From QWQI01 sp964608915 (GTDB taxonomy: Bacteria; Planctomycetota; Planctomycetia; Isosphaerales; Isosphaeraceae), in NCBI GenBank assembly GCA_964608915.1, contig CAZSQA010000025.1, positions 38,049 to 102,048 of the forward strand: DNA of 64,000 nt, given 5' to 3'. Below the pieces are notes generated by a model. It did not search any database. It had not been told where the DNA came from and was given only the letters and a program-made list of their open reading frames with translations. Each line of letters starts with the position of its first letter. Within the stretch, counting starts at the first letter, position 1. This document shows, piece by piece, positions 51,637-60,189 of the stretch. Made by a program: the position numbers and the translations under genes.

Positions 51637-52110
51637 TCAGTGCAGGGCTTCTTTTTCGAGAATGCCGGCCAGGCGGGACAAGTCCTCGGCCGCGATCCGT
51701 TCGATCGCATGGCCGATCGTGCGGCTCATCATCCATTTGCCGACGCGAGTGAGCCAGAATCTCGGCTCTAACGCGATCGTCAAGCGGATGCGTGAGCCGC
51801 GGTGCACAGGGCGAATCGTCACCTCCCGCAGGCTGGTCATCCCCCGGGATTCGATCACGTAACTGAACTTCTCGCCTGGCCGTCTGTCGACGATTCGGCC
51901 CTCGAAATGGCCGACACTGGCCCTGGCGCCCTGCCGTTCGCGTGTGGCATAATTCAATCGGTCGCCGCGAGCGTTGGGACCCGTGCCGACTTTCGAAAGA
52001 TTCGCGCAAGTCGTATTCCATTCCGGAATTCGCGAAAAATCGTCGATCAGAGCGAAAACCCGCTCCGGCGGCACTTTCACGACCGTCTCGGATTCGCCCC
52101 GGATCGTCAT
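51637..52110 (-). CDS. SRPBCC-family (polyketide-cyclase/START-like) protein, paralogue 1
   Basis: 157 residues: a first strand Glu-Thr-Val-Val-Lys-Val-Pro-Pro-Glu-Arg-Val-Phe-Ala-Leu-Ile-Asp-Asp, then Ile-Pro-Glu-Trp-Asn, Gly-Thr-Gly-Pro-Asn-Ala-Arg-Gly-Asp, and a long amphipathic C-terminal helix. This is the SRPBCC/Bet v1-like helix-grip fold that binds hydrophobic ligands. Catalysis or ligand cannot be read. It shares spacing and key motifs with the next gene, so the two arose by tandem duplication. Confidence 0.8.
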   Translation of the reverse strand: MTIRGESETVVKVPPERVFALIDDFSRIPEWNTTCANLSKVGTGPNARGDRLNYATRERQGARASVGHFEGRIVDRRPGEKFSYVIESRGMTSLREVTIRPVHRGSRIRLTIALEPRFWLTRVGKWMMSRTIGHAIERIAAEDLSRLAGILEKEALH

Positions 52111-52154
52111 CGGTTGCCCCTGGTCGCTTCACCGAATCGTTCGTCCGCCAATTT

Positions 52155-52607
52155 TCAGATCGGCGAGGATTCCGCCTCCAGCAGCTTCTTCAGATTCACT
52201 GCCGCGTCGGTCGTCTGCTTGCGGATACCCATCTTCACCAGCGGCGTGAACAGCTTCGCGATCAGCTTCTTCGGCGTCATTTCGATGATATGCGTCATTT
52301 TCGTGCCGGCCGGGTCCGGGGCCACCCGCATATCGACCGACACGGAAAACATGGCGTCGTCGTAAATGCAATGCAATTTCTCTCCGGGCACGCGTTCGGC
52401 GATCCTGCCCTTCATGTGCCCGTTTTTCCCGCCCTGCCTGTACACGTATTCGAGCGTGTCTCCCGTCGTGTTCGGCCCTTCGCCGACCTTGTTCAGGCTG
52501 ACGCAAGGGGGCAGCCATTCGGCCGTACGAGGAAGGTCGTCGATCATCGCGAAAGCACGTTCCGGGGTGGTTTTCACAATCTCGAAATGTTCGCACCGAA
52601 TCGGCAT
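52155..52607 (-). CDS. SRPBCC-family protein, paralogue 2
   Basis: 150 residues from ATG 52607, favoured by GGAG eight bases upstream; an ATG at 52613 lies too close to it. It matches paralogue 1 in Pro-Glu-Arg-Ala-Phe-Ala-Met-Ile-Asp-Asp, Thr-Ala-Glu-Trp, Gly-Glu-Gly-Pro-Asn-Thr-Thr-Gly-Asp and Arg-Val-Pro-Gly-Glu-Lys. It transcribes first; the second paralogue starts 44 nt after it. Same helix-grip fold; role unknown. The 275 nt upstream to the PEP-CTERM gene are a divergent promoter region. Confidence 0.8.
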   Translation of the reverse strand: MPIRCEHFEIVKTTPERAFAMIDDLPRTAEWLPPCVSLNKVGEGPNTTGDTLEYVYRQGGKNGHMKGRIAERVPGEKLHCIYDDAMFSVSVDMRVAPDPAGTKMTHIIEMTPKKLIAKLFTPLVKMGIRKQTTDAAVNLKKLLEAESSPI

Positions 52608-52882
52608 GACCATGGCTCCAGAGCAATTTGTCCAGTGTGAGAGCGAGCTTCAAGTCGCAAGACCGTAAGGTCCGCCTGGTCGTCACTATAAGCGATCCGG
52701 AAAGCGTTGCCAGAACCTGTCGCCTCCCGGCGTGATTTTCCACCGATTCGGCGATGGGCGTTGATGACCGTCGTAACGATTGCAGGGATGAAGGAACCGG
52801 ACCGGTTCCCGCATTTCCGTCAGGATGAACGAAGACGCCGCCCGATCGTTCGAATCGGGTGATTCATCGGAGACCGCATCTT

Positions 52883-53662
52883 ATGAAGTTCCAACTGAGT
52901 CTGGCCATGCTGTTGTCGATGTTCGCCGTCGATCTGCAAGCTTCGACCGTGCTTTACGTTCAGACGTTCGAGAACCCGACCGGGTTCGTCAATGACGGCG
53001 GCGACGTCAACATCTTCAGATCGGTCAACCAGCTCTACGGCAACCAGCCTGCCGGCTTCACGTTCGCCCAGCAGAATACGGTCGAGACGCTGCGAGTCGG
53101 CGGTTCGCAGGCCTGGGGAACCGGATTTCTCGATCCTCAGGGCGTCGCGGGTAACTATGCCCTGGGCATGCTCAGCAACTATGAGAACGACCTGCTGGGG
53201 CTTTCGTTCGACCTCGGTCCTTTTCGCTATCTGAACTTCCGGCTCGATATCTCCTCCATCGACCTCGACCGCTGGGGCGGGCCTTTCGTGCCGGTCGCGG
53301 GCTTGCAGCCGGCCTTCCGGTTCACTTTGTACGACAACCCGAGCGGCGCGACGGGGCTCGGTTCAGGCGCGATACTTTCGACGATCGATGTCACGGGGAC
53401 GGCATCGCCCCGTAACACATTCGACTGGACCAACACAGTCGTGGGTCTGGATGCCGCGGGAAGTACCAACGGCAAGGTCACACTGCGAATCGACCTGCTT
53501 TCGGGCGGTTACGCGGCCATGGACAATTTCGTGATCGCCGCCTCTGACCGGATCGGCGACGTGCCCGCCGTACCTGAACCGGCCGCCTGGATCTCACTCG
53601 CGACGGGGCTGGCTGTCGCGGCAAGATTTCGAATCGCTCGAAAATGGAATCGTTCGGTCTGA
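52883..53662 (+). CDS. PEP-CTERM-anchored exported protein
   Basis: 259 residues from ATG 52883. A signal peptide (Leu-Ala-Met-Leu-Leu-Ser-Met-Phe-Ala ... Leu-Gln-Ala) precedes a beta-sandwich-like ectodomain beginning Tyr-Val-Gln-Thr-Phe-Glu-Asn-Pro. It ends Val-Pro-Glu-Pro-Ala-Ala-Trp, a hydrophobic stretch and Arg-Ile-Ala-Arg-Lys-Trp-Asn-Arg: the sorting signal. The ectodomain looks carbohydrate-binding-like (jelly roll) but no specific family is identified. Followed by a strong terminator. Confidence 0.78.
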   Translation: MKFQLSLAMLLSMFAVDLQASTVLYVQTFENPTGFVNDGGDVNIFRSVNQLYGNQPAGFTFAQQNTVETLRVGGSQAWGTGFLDPQGVAGNYALGMLSNYENDLLGLSFDLGPFRYLNFRLDISSIDLDRWGGPFVPVAGLQPAFRFTLYDNPSGATGLGSGAILSTIDVTGTASPRNTFDWTNTVVGLDAAGSTNGKVTLRIDLLSGGYAAMDNFVIAASDRIGDVPAVPEPAAWISLATGLAVAARFRIARKWNRSV

Positions 53663-53719
53663 CGGACTTTCGTTATCGATCCACACCAAGCGGCGTATTT
53701 GATTTCGAAGCCGCTTCAG

Positions 53720-53760
53720 CCGTCACGACAGGGGATCGAGCCTGTCGTGACGGTTCGATT
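53720..53760 (+). terminator. Intrinsic terminator after the PEP-CTERM gene
   Basis: A 13-bp perfect stem (53720-53732 with 53741-53753), an 8-base loop and then TTCGATTTTAT. It separates the convergent PEP-CTERM and glycosyltransferase genes. Confidence 0.9.
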
Positions 53761-53795
53761 TTATCGGTTCGAATCTCAATTCGTGGTTCAGATTC

Positions 53796-55040
53796 TTACG
53801 GGCACAACCTTTGCGAGACGATCTCCACGGCCCTCGCTACGCCATCCTCCGCAGAGACCTTTACGCCGAGCTCCGATGCCCGCGATTGCATTTGCCTGTT
53901 GCGGACGGCCTGATCGATCGCACGGGCCAGGTTATCGGCCGTGAGCCGTCTCTGCCGAATCGGCTTCGGCCCGATACCGAGCCTGTGAACCTGATTGCCC
54001 CAATAAGGCTGATCGGCCACGAAGGGGCAAACGATCGAAGGCTTCCCGGCCCGGATCGCAGCCGCCGTCGTCCCCGCCCCGCCATGATGGACCACGGCCG
54101 CCATTTGCCCGAAAAGCCAGGAATGGGGTACGTCCTGAACCGCCAGAACGTCGTCAGGCAGGTTATCGGTCGCGATCCCGCCCCAGCCTTCCGATACGAT
54201 GGCCCGGCAACCGGAAAGGCGTACCGCATCGAACACTTTCCGGGCCGTCGCGGCAGGATCCCTGCTGCTCATGCTCCCGAAACCGACATAAACCGGCGGC
54301 GGACCTGCGGCGAGAAAACTGGCGAGATTCCCCGACGGCTGCCAGCCGGGTGGCTCGTCCAGGAACCAGTATCCCGTGACGTTCACCTGTTCGCCCCAGT
54401 CCGCCGGTGGCGGAATCACGTGCCTGCTGAAGCCGTAAAGCACGGGTAGAGAATTTTCGAAGCCGCGCGGCATGAGGTGTTTCAGGCCAAGCGATTCCCG
54501 GCGCCAGCGTTTCACGATGCCAGCCAGGAAGAGCCTGGAAATGCCGAGGAAACGGTAGCTCAGGTGGTTGCCCAGGCCACCCAGCGATCGACTGGTCAGA
54601 ATCGGTATCGGAAAAGCCCGGGTCGGTGTGAGCATCGGCAGATAGAACCCGGCCCATGTCGGAATGGCTTTCGCTTCCGCCAGGTGCGGTGCTGCGATCG
54701 CCTTGGGGTGATAGATGATCGCGTCGGCCGAATCGGCCGCGATACGGAAATCTTCCAGAAGATCATGCGTCATCGGCAAAACGGTATGGCGGACCAGCCT
54801 CAGGATCGCACGCGGATTGCCCGTCAGAGCCGCTCGGCCGTCCGGAGACTCGACGATTGCCCGAAAATCGGCTCGGACCGGTGAGAAATCGAGGCCGCAG
54901 GCCTGTGCGTCTGCCGCGAAATTCGAGTCCGTGACAAGAGTGACGTCGAAGCCTGCGCGACGTAAACCCATGCCGAGAGCCAGATAGGGTTGGACGTCGC
55001 CGCGCGTGCCGAGCGTCATCAGAACGATTTTACGGGCCAT
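53796..55040 (-). CDS. UGT-like glycosyltransferase (GT1/GT28 sterol-glucosyltransferase type)
   Basis: 414 residues with the GT-B fold. The N-terminal acceptor half opens Leu-Met-Thr-Leu-Gly-Thr-Arg-Gly-Asp-Val-Gln-Pro-Tyr. The donor half has Val-Gly-Phe-Gly-Ser-Met, the diagnostic His-His-Gly-Gly-Ala-Gly-Thr-Thr near 328 and Pro-Phe-Val-Ala-Asp-Gln-Pro-Tyr-Trp-Gly. This pairing is typical of sterol or rhamnolipid/macrolide glucosyltransferases that attach NDP-sugars to lipophilic acceptors at the membrane. Acceptor unknown. It lies just downstream of a tRNA, outside the degraded gene cluster, though a role in decorating a secondary metabolite is conceivable. Confidence 0.9.
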   Translation of the reverse strand: MARKIVLMTLGTRGDVQPYLALGMGLRRAGFDVTLVTDSNFAADAQACGLDFSPVRADFRAIVESPDGRAALTGNPRAILRLVRHTVLPMTHDLLEDFRIAADSADAIIYHPKAIAAPHLAEAKAIPTWAGFYLPMLTPTRAFPIPILTSRSLGGLGNHLSYRFLGISRLFLAGIVKRWRRESLGLKHLMPRGFENSLPVLYGFSRHVIPPPADWGEQVNVTGYWFLDEPPGWQPSGNLASFLAAGPPPVYVGFGSMSSRDPAATARKVFDAVRLSGCRAIVSEGWGGIATDNLPDDVLAVQDVPHSWLFGQMAAVVHHGGAGTTAAAIRAGKPSIVCPFVADQPYWGNQVHRLGIGPKPIRQRRLTADNLARAIDQAVRNRQMQSRASELGVKVSAEDGVARAVEIVSQRLCP

Positions 55041-55185
55041 CGATCCATCACCCCCAGCACTCGAACGGCAGGCAGAATCGACGGATTACGGGAACACGGT
55101 CCCCAGCCGATCCATATGCAGGCAGATACGCCTTCGCGATTGCCATTGAAACATGATACGGAAACTGCTCTAATGTTGTCGTGCG

Positions 55186-55272
55186 GGAGAGGTGACCGAG
55201 AGGCCGAAGGTGCGGCACTGGAAATGCCGTGTACGTTAACGCGTACCGAGGGTTCGAATCCCTCCCTCTCCG
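55186..55272 (+). tRNA. tRNA-Ser (anticodon GGA)
   Basis: The acceptor stem GGAGAGG (55186-55192) pairs with CCTCTCC (55265-55271), followed by discriminator G. The anticodon arm CGGCA/TGCCG has loop CTGGAAA with anticodon GGA at 55220-55222, reading UCC and UCU. A long variable arm, diagnostic of Ser, follows. The T arm GAGGG-TTCGAAT-CCCTC is canonical. CCA is not encoded. Confidence 0.96.
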
Positions 55273-55622
55273 CTCAAAAACAAGGGTTTGTGGCGTTTCG
55301 CCGCGAACCTTTTTTCGTCGGCGAATCGAATCGTTCCGTACCGATTTCCGCACCTTCGGTTAAGGGAATTCCGGCGTATAGAGAATTGGTCGTGAACCGT
55401 CCATCGATCGGATCGGTTGACAGAGGGGATCCCTCGTACCGGAGGGGCGAGTCTTGTGGATCAGGTTGAATTCATGTACCGCAGGAGATGCGATTGATCT
55501 TGTGATTCGTCGAAAGTGCCTTGCGTATTTCGAATCCGGGACCGAGGTTTTTATCTCGGGGATGGTCATCGCCGAAATTTCTTTCGCGAATGGCGAATGC
55601 GCAGTCGGTTTTTCGCCACAGG
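55273..55622. other. 350-bp stretch between tRNA-Ser and the broken permease
   Basis: No gene recognised. tRNA 3' ends are common integration sites, but I find no repeat of the tRNA 3' end in this stretch. Several short frames cross it without motif or start support. Confidence 0.5.
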
Positions 55623-56783
55623 CTAAATTTCGCGCACGGCACGTGCGGTTTCGAGGCGAACCGCACGAATCGCGGGCAGCACACCTGCCATCACGCCCAT
55701 GACGATCGGGATGCACAGGGCTGCGGCGATGACCTGTGGGCCGATGCGGAAGTGAACGGCAGCCTCGGAGAACGTCGAAGCGTTTCGCACGGCGAAGGAG
55801 ATACCGGTCAGGGGAATCGTCGCGAGGATCCCTATAACGCAACCGGTCACGCACAAAATGACCGATTCGAACAGAAACGAAAGGAAGATGCTCGACCGGT
55901 TGAAGCCGATGGCTCGCAGGGTGCCGATTTCCCGCGTTCGCGAGCCGATCGCTGCTTACATGGTGTTCGCGCCGGCGAATATGGCCCCGATCGTGAGGAT
56001 CACGGAAACGCAAATGCCACTGGCACGGAGAAAATTCGCCGATTTGCGATGTTCTTCGAAATGGCGCGATTCCGGGATCGCCTCGAGACGAAACTTCGGA
56101 TCCGAGCGGATCGTGGCCGAGAGATCGTCGATCGATTCCGGGTTCGCGAGAAGCTGAACGGACGACACGGTCCCCATACGGGAGATCGATTTCGCGAGGT
56201 CATCGAGATCGGTCCAGATTTCGCTGTCGGCCGCGGTTCCGCCAGCCGAAAAGTGCCCAACGACTCGGAATCCCGTCGCTGGCCCGAACGAAATGACCGA
56301 GCCGATCGAACTTGACGCGAATCGTTTCGCGATCGACGAAATGACGACGCATTCGTCTCGACCCGGAAGGAGATCCCGTCCGGAAACGATTTCGAAGCGA
56401 GGCCTGAGGCTTCTGGCCATCGGGCTCACGCCCCGGACGAGAACGTTCGTCCTGGTGCCGTCCACCCGCTCCGCGACGGGGATGAAGACGAGCTCTGGCG
56501 AGACCATGGGGCGGCCACCGGAGTCGACTCGAATGCCGGGAAGTGTGGCGATCTCATCGGCGTCGGCCTTATCGAATCCGCTCGTCGTTTCTTCCGTGGA
56601 TCCTTGTCTCAGGACGATGAGATCGTGCGGATCGCCCGAGATCGACAGGCTGTGTTCGAGCCCGTCGACAAGTCCCAGAAGCAGACAGCTCGAGAAAACG
56701 ACGATCGCATTCCCGACGACCGCGATCGAAGCGCTGACTGGCCTGGCTGTGAGGCTTCGGAAATTGTAGGAGATCGGCACCAT
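55623..56783 (-). pseudogene. ABC transporter permease (FtsX/MacB-like), interrupted by one in-frame TAA
   Basis: From ATG 56783 the frame encodes an FtsX-type permease: first helix Ile-Ala-Val-Val-Gly-Asn-Ala-Ile-Val-Val, a ~220-residue periplasmic domain, then Ile-Phe-Ala-Gly-Ala-Asn-Thr-Met followed by TAA (55956-55958). The same frame continues Ala-Ala-Ile-Gly-Ser-Arg-Thr-Arg-Glu-Ile-Gly-Thr-Leu-Arg-Ala-Ile-Gly-Phe and two more helices to the TAG at 55623. The family normally has Tyr after that Met, so one base change explains the stop. Full length would be 386 residues, matching its 387-residue neighbour. The truncated product lacks the coupling helix and last two membrane segments. It starts five nt after the upstream permease gene. 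Confidence 0.85.
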
Positions 56784-56788
56784 GCGCG

Positions 56789-57952
56789 TCAGTCGACCTT
56801 TCTCAATCCATCGATGACCGTTCGCCTTGCGGAGAGCATTGCCGGAACGATCGAGCTGGCGAACCCGACGGCGAGCGAAATCGCCATCCCCGCCGCTACG
56901 GTGGACCAGTTCACGAAGAAATAGGGAACACCGCCGCCGGAAAGCCGCGCGATGTCGACGAAATCGCAAACCGTCTTGCAGCCCAGCGTTCCGATCGCGC
57001 CGCCCAGAACCGCGACGAAGACAGCCTCTCCGACGGTCAAGAGGACGATGGTCGATCGGGCGAATCCGATGGCTTTCAAAACGGCGATTTCGTGCGCGCG
57101 TTCACGTGTGGACATCGCGATCGCGTTGCCGGTCATACACAGCAGGGCGAAGACCTCTGCGAACCCGATTTTTCGGATCAGTCCCCGGGCATCGCCCACC
57201 GATTCCGCGAACATGCGTCCGAAGGCTTCCTCGGTTTGCGTTCGGGCCGGCGTATCGCTGTTCGCGTAAAGGGCGTCGATCGCCAGGGCTAACTCCGCCT
57301 GGGCCGAGGCGCCGGTGCATTTCGTGATGTTCGCTCCCGCGTTTCCGGACATTTTCGGGGCCGTCGATTTCAGAAGTTCATCGACATAGTCCCAACGGAC
57401 CACGCACATGCGCAGATTGCGATTCGCCGGCCCGTCGTAAATTCCTCGAATCGTCAGGTCGAGATTCACCGGCCAGGGCCCGCCTTCGATCGGCAGCGGG
57501 TCGCCGATCTTCGAATTCAGGTCTTCGGCAAGTTTGCGGCCGATCACGCATGCCGTTTTCTCGGCCCGGAACGCTTCCAGCTCTGCCGGCGCGATCGACA
57601 ATTCCTCGAAGATCGTGACGCCCGTTTCCGGCGAGACCGCGTACTGGGCGAATGCCCCGGGCTTGCCCTGATATTTGCCGCCGAACCAGAAGAACGGAGT
57701 GGCCGCGACGACCCCCTTCATTCGCGAGATCTCCGCGACGCACGCGATCGGGATCCGGCCCGAAAAACCGAACGATCTCATCGTCACGAGCCTGTCGTAC
57801 ACCCTGACGGAGTTGATGACCGAATCGTTGATCACCACGTAAGAGGTTATGAACATCGTCAGAAACAGACTCACGGCGATCGATGCGATCGTCGTCGCGG
57901 AGCGTGCGGGGTTACGCAGCACGTTGCGGACAATCATGGGAAGGTATTTCAT
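56789..57952 (-). CDS. ABC transporter permease (FtsX/MacB-like)
   Basis: 387 residues from ATG 57952. It has an N-terminal helix (Ala-Thr-Thr-Ile-Ala-Ser-Ile-Ala-Val-Ser-Leu-Phe-Leu-Thr), a large periplasmic domain, then three helices. The cytoplasmic coupling stretch Ser-Thr-Arg-Glu-Arg-Ala-His-Glu-Ile-Ala-Val-Leu-Lys-Ala-Ile-Gly-Phe is intact. Such permeases pair with a MacB/LolD-type ATPase to move lipoproteins, peptides or lipopeptides across the envelope, but no ATPase or adaptor gene is adjacent. It lies 114 nt downstream of the DJ-1 family gene on the same strand and may have been the exporter of the cluster product. Confidence 0.85.
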   Translation of the reverse strand: MKYLPMIVRNVLRNPARSATTIASIAVSLFLTMFITSYVVINDSVINSVRVYDRLVTMRSFGFSGRIPIACVAEISRMKGVVAATPFFWFGGKYQGKPGAFAQYAVSPETGVTIFEELSIAPAELEAFRAEKTACVIGRKLAEDLNSKIGDPLPIEGGPWPVNLDLTIRGIYDGPANRNLRMCVVRWDYVDELLKSTAPKMSGNAGANITKCTGASAQAELALAIDALYANSDTPARTQTEEAFGRMFAESVGDARGLIRKIGFAEVFALLCMTGNAIAMSTRERAHEIAVLKAIGFARSTIVLLTVGEAVFVAVLGGAIGTLGCKTVCDFVDIARLSGGGVPYFFVNWSTVAAGMAISLAVGFASSIVPAMLSARRTVIDGLRKVD

Positions 57953-58066
57953 CGGACAGGAACCCCGGAAAGGGCCGCGAGACGGCCTCGGGCACCGCGA
58001 CGGGCACACGCATCGATCGCGTATGCCGCGCCGCTTGTGCGGTTCGGAGCCGGGAATTGCCGCGGA

Positions 58067-58963
58067 TCACTTCGGCCCCTTTTCGTTTTTCGCGAGAGCC
58101 CGGACCATCTCGCGGAACGGCTCGTGCATCTGCATCAGAAGGCCTGAGATTTGCGGATCGGCTTTCGCCTGGGAACCGGCATCGAGTGGCGGTTTCGGGT
58201 CGTATTCCGCGAAAAGCTGCACAGCTTCGGCGTATTGCCGGTTACGCAAGTCGCGCACGAGCTGAAGCCCCAGGTCGAGCCCGGCCGTGACGCCCGCGCC
58301 CGTGATGCGATTGCGATCGACGACGACGCGCTGGTCGACCGGAATCGCCCCGAATTCGGAGAGGATATCCCGCGTGATCCAGTGCGATGTCGCCTTGTAG
58401 CCCTTGAGCAATCCAGCAGCTCCCAGGAGAACCGAACCGGTGCAGACGCTGACGACCCAATCCGCGACCTGACCCATGGATTTCACGAAAGCCAACGTCA
58501 CCGGATCGGCGGAAGCTTCCAGAATGCCGGCTGTCCCGCCGGGCACCAGGATGATCGTTGGTTTTTTCGGGCATTTGTCGAACGTGATCGTCGGCTTGAC
58601 CTCGATGCCCGTATCGGAGACGACCGGCTTCTCCGTCGCCGCGGCCAGGTGAACCTTCGCCCCCATCATCAGAACGAACATATGGTGCGGGCCGAACACG
58701 TCGAGGGCCGTGAACCCGGGGAAAAGCACGATGACGATCTCTTCCTTGCCGACCCAGCCGGGAGGCCATTGCACATGGTCATCGTGAACGCCGAATTGCG
58801 GCGGCGCGGCAGCCTTCCCAGCCTTCGGTTCGTCAGCCGCCTTGACGTCATTGTCGAGGCGCGAGACCGACGCCCCCATGGCACACGCCAGAATTGCGGA
58901 TCGCATGAAGCCACGGCGTGCTTCGTCGGCCCGGGAATCGTGATCGGAATTCGTATCGGACAT
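58067..58963 (-). CDS. DJ-1/PfpI-family protein, isonitrile-hydratase (InhA)-like, with twin-arginine leader
   Basis: 298 residues. Residues 16-30 (Ala-Arg-Arg-Gly-Phe-Met-Arg-Ser-Ala-Ile-Leu-Ala-Cys) form a probable Tat signal. The DJ-1/GlxA-type domain then shows Phe-Pro-Gly-Phe-Thr-Ala-Leu-Asp-Val-Phe-Gly-Pro (Asp88) and the nucleophile elbow Ser-Val-Cys-Thr-Gly-Ser-Val-Leu-Leu-Gly-Ala-Ala-Gly-Leu-Leu (Cys174-Thr175). These are the positions equivalent to the catalytic Asp and Cys of Pseudomonas isonitrile hydratase as I recall them. There is no AraC domain. The ATG lies three bases after the stop of the NRPS remnant, whose last codons supply its GGAGGT site. Many DJ-1 relatives carry this annotation by default, so the activity rests mainly on context. 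Confidence 0.82.
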   Translation of the reverse strand: MSDTNSDHDSRADEARRGFMRSAILACAMGASVSRLDNDVKAADEPKAGKAAAPPQFGVHDDHVQWPPGWVGKEEIVIVLFPGFTALDVFGPHHMFVLMMGAKVHLAAATEKPVVSDTGIEVKPTITFDKCPKKPTIILVPGGTAGILEASADPVTLAFVKSMGQVADWVVSVCTGSVLLGAAGLLKGYKATSHWITRDILSEFGAIPVDQRVVVDRNRITGAGVTAGLDLGLQLVRDLRNRQYAEAVQLFAEYDPKPPLDAGSQAKADPQISGLLMQMHEPFREMVRALAKNEKGPK

Positions 58964-58966
58964 AAA

Positions 58967-59840
58967 CTACCTCCGGGGGTCAGGGAAAAGACGTTCGAGC
59001 CAGCGCTCGCAATCAGGACTTCGGACAAGGGAAAGGTGGTCGCCGGGGGTCCGGATCGTGCGGACGCTCGCGAAGTACGCATTCCAGCAACCAGGGTCGA
59101 GCCACCCGGCACTTCGATCGCCTATCACGAGGATCGCTTCGGCCTCGATCTTCACCGGGTCGGTGACGTACGGCACCGCCAATGCCGCCGCGACGACTTC
59201 GGATGCTCCGGCGATCCGGTCGAACCCGTATGCCGATCGCCAGGTCTCCAGCAGGCCGCCGCCGACTTTCGAAAGCCGGTCATGCGGCATCGAGTCGACG
59301 AGCACGATCGACCCGACGTCGAATTCGCATTCGTTCGCGACTCTGAGCATTTCATGCAGAACGCTGCCGGAATAGCTGTGGGCGACGAATCGGACCTGCC
59401 TGCCGGCGGCCGCCGTGGATCGCACGCCGACGGTCGCTCGCTTCCAGGATTTGTACCCGGAATACTGCAGAGCCAGAGGTGGCAGCGAGGCGGATTTGCC
59501 CGCGATCGCACGCTCGTAAGCGGTTCGCAGGTCTTTCAGAATGACCTGCATCGACCAGCCGTCGGACACGATATGGTGCATGTGCAGCAGGAAATGCGCC
59601 GCGTGCGGCGACCATGCCAGAACGAATACCTGACATGGCGGATCACATTCCAGATCGAACGGGCGCGTGTAGATCGAACGCGCCACGGCCATTGCGGATG
59701 CTTCGTCCGGACTTTCGAGAACCTCGAAGGGTACTTCACCCACGGGCTCGACCGCCGCGAACGGAACGCCCCCGACCGTGCGGATGCGCGTGCGCAGGCT
59801 TTCTTGCCGCCGGATCAGGGCTTCGAACGCCGCTTTTCCT
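58967..59840 (-). pseudogene. NRPS remnant: condensation-domain fragment fused to thioesterase fragment
   Basis: Homology begins around 59838 with Lys-Ala-Ala-Phe-Glu-Ala-Leu-Ile-Arg-Arg-Gln-Glu-Ser-Leu-Arg-Thr-Arg, an NRPS condensation-domain segment. It includes the catalytic His-His-Ile-Val-Ser-Asp-Gly (about 59578-59558) and Leu-Pro-Pro-Leu-Ala-Leu-Gln-Tyr-Ser-Gly-Tyr. At about 59430-59395 it jumps without losing frame to an alpha/beta thioesterase: Val-Ala-His-Ser-Tyr-Ser-Gly, Val-Leu-Val-Asp-Ser-Met-Pro and Pro-Gly-Asp-His-Leu-Ser-Leu. The rest of the C domain and all of the A and carrier domains are missing. A start is available only at GTG 59743, inside the C domain. It cannot assemble a peptide, though the frame remains open to TAG 58967. 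Confidence 0.82.
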
Positions 59841-60189
59841 GAAACGAGCAGTCGGTGTGCCAGTAATTGCCCGTGCGGGCGACTCCGACCTTCCGGCCGC
59901 TTTCCTTGATGTTCGACGAGACGAAAATCTCAGGATGGTCCGGGTGGTGATAGTTCGACTGGAAGTAAATCTGCGGCGTTCCGACTTTCCGCGTGAACGC
60001 GATATACGAATTCTCGTCGAGCTTCTGACCCCGGATCACGAGCAGCTTGTGCCGATAGATCGCATCCCGGATCACGTCGATTTCAGGCGATTCCGGCGTC
60101 AACTGAGTGACGTCGAGCCCGTGAATCTCGGCTCCGATCATGTCAGGGGCCAGCTCGATGAGACGATAGGTTTCCGTCGCACTGGACAT
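59815..60189 (-). pseudogene. Truncated TauD-family dioxygenase, isonitrile-synthase (ScoE/Rv0097)-like
   Basis: 124 codons from ATG 60189, with GAGGAAG seven bases upstream. Residues 1-119 align by eye with isonitrile-forming Fe(II)/2-oxoglutarate enzymes: Met-Ile-Gly-Ala-Glu-Ile-His-Gly-Leu-Asp, Tyr80-His-His-Pro, Glu-Ile-Phe-Val-Ser-Ser-Asn (87-93) and Thr-Gly-Asn-Tyr-Trp-His111-Thr-Asp113, the first two metal ligands. At about 59838 the sequence switches into the NRPS condensation domain in a different frame and stops five codons later. The distal metal His, the 2-oxoglutarate Arg and more than half the fold are gone, so it must be inactive. Confidence 0.83.

Noticed and set aside
53796..55040. 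UGT-like glycosyltransferase as part of the isonitrile cluster
   Set aside because: It is separated from the permeases by tRNA-Ser and about 350 bp of empty sequence. Nothing ties it to the cluster beyond distance.
55048..55353. Minus-strand ORF of 101 codons overlapping tRNA-Ser
   Set aside because: It is the antisense translation of the tRNA, a known spurious-protein pattern (Arg-Asp-Ser-Asn-Pro-Arg-Tyr...). The tRNA structure is complete.
55956..55958. Stop codon in the permease as a selenocysteine or other recoding site
   Set aside because: The codon is TAA, not TGA, the aligned family residue is Tyr, and no recoding structure is apparent. A nonsense mutation or base error is simpler.
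58967..60189. TauD and NRPS pieces as a natural fusion enzyme
   Set aside because: The junction changes frame and ends in a stop, and the TauD part lacks its second metal His and 2-oxoglutarate Arg. It is a deletion scar, not a fusion protein.
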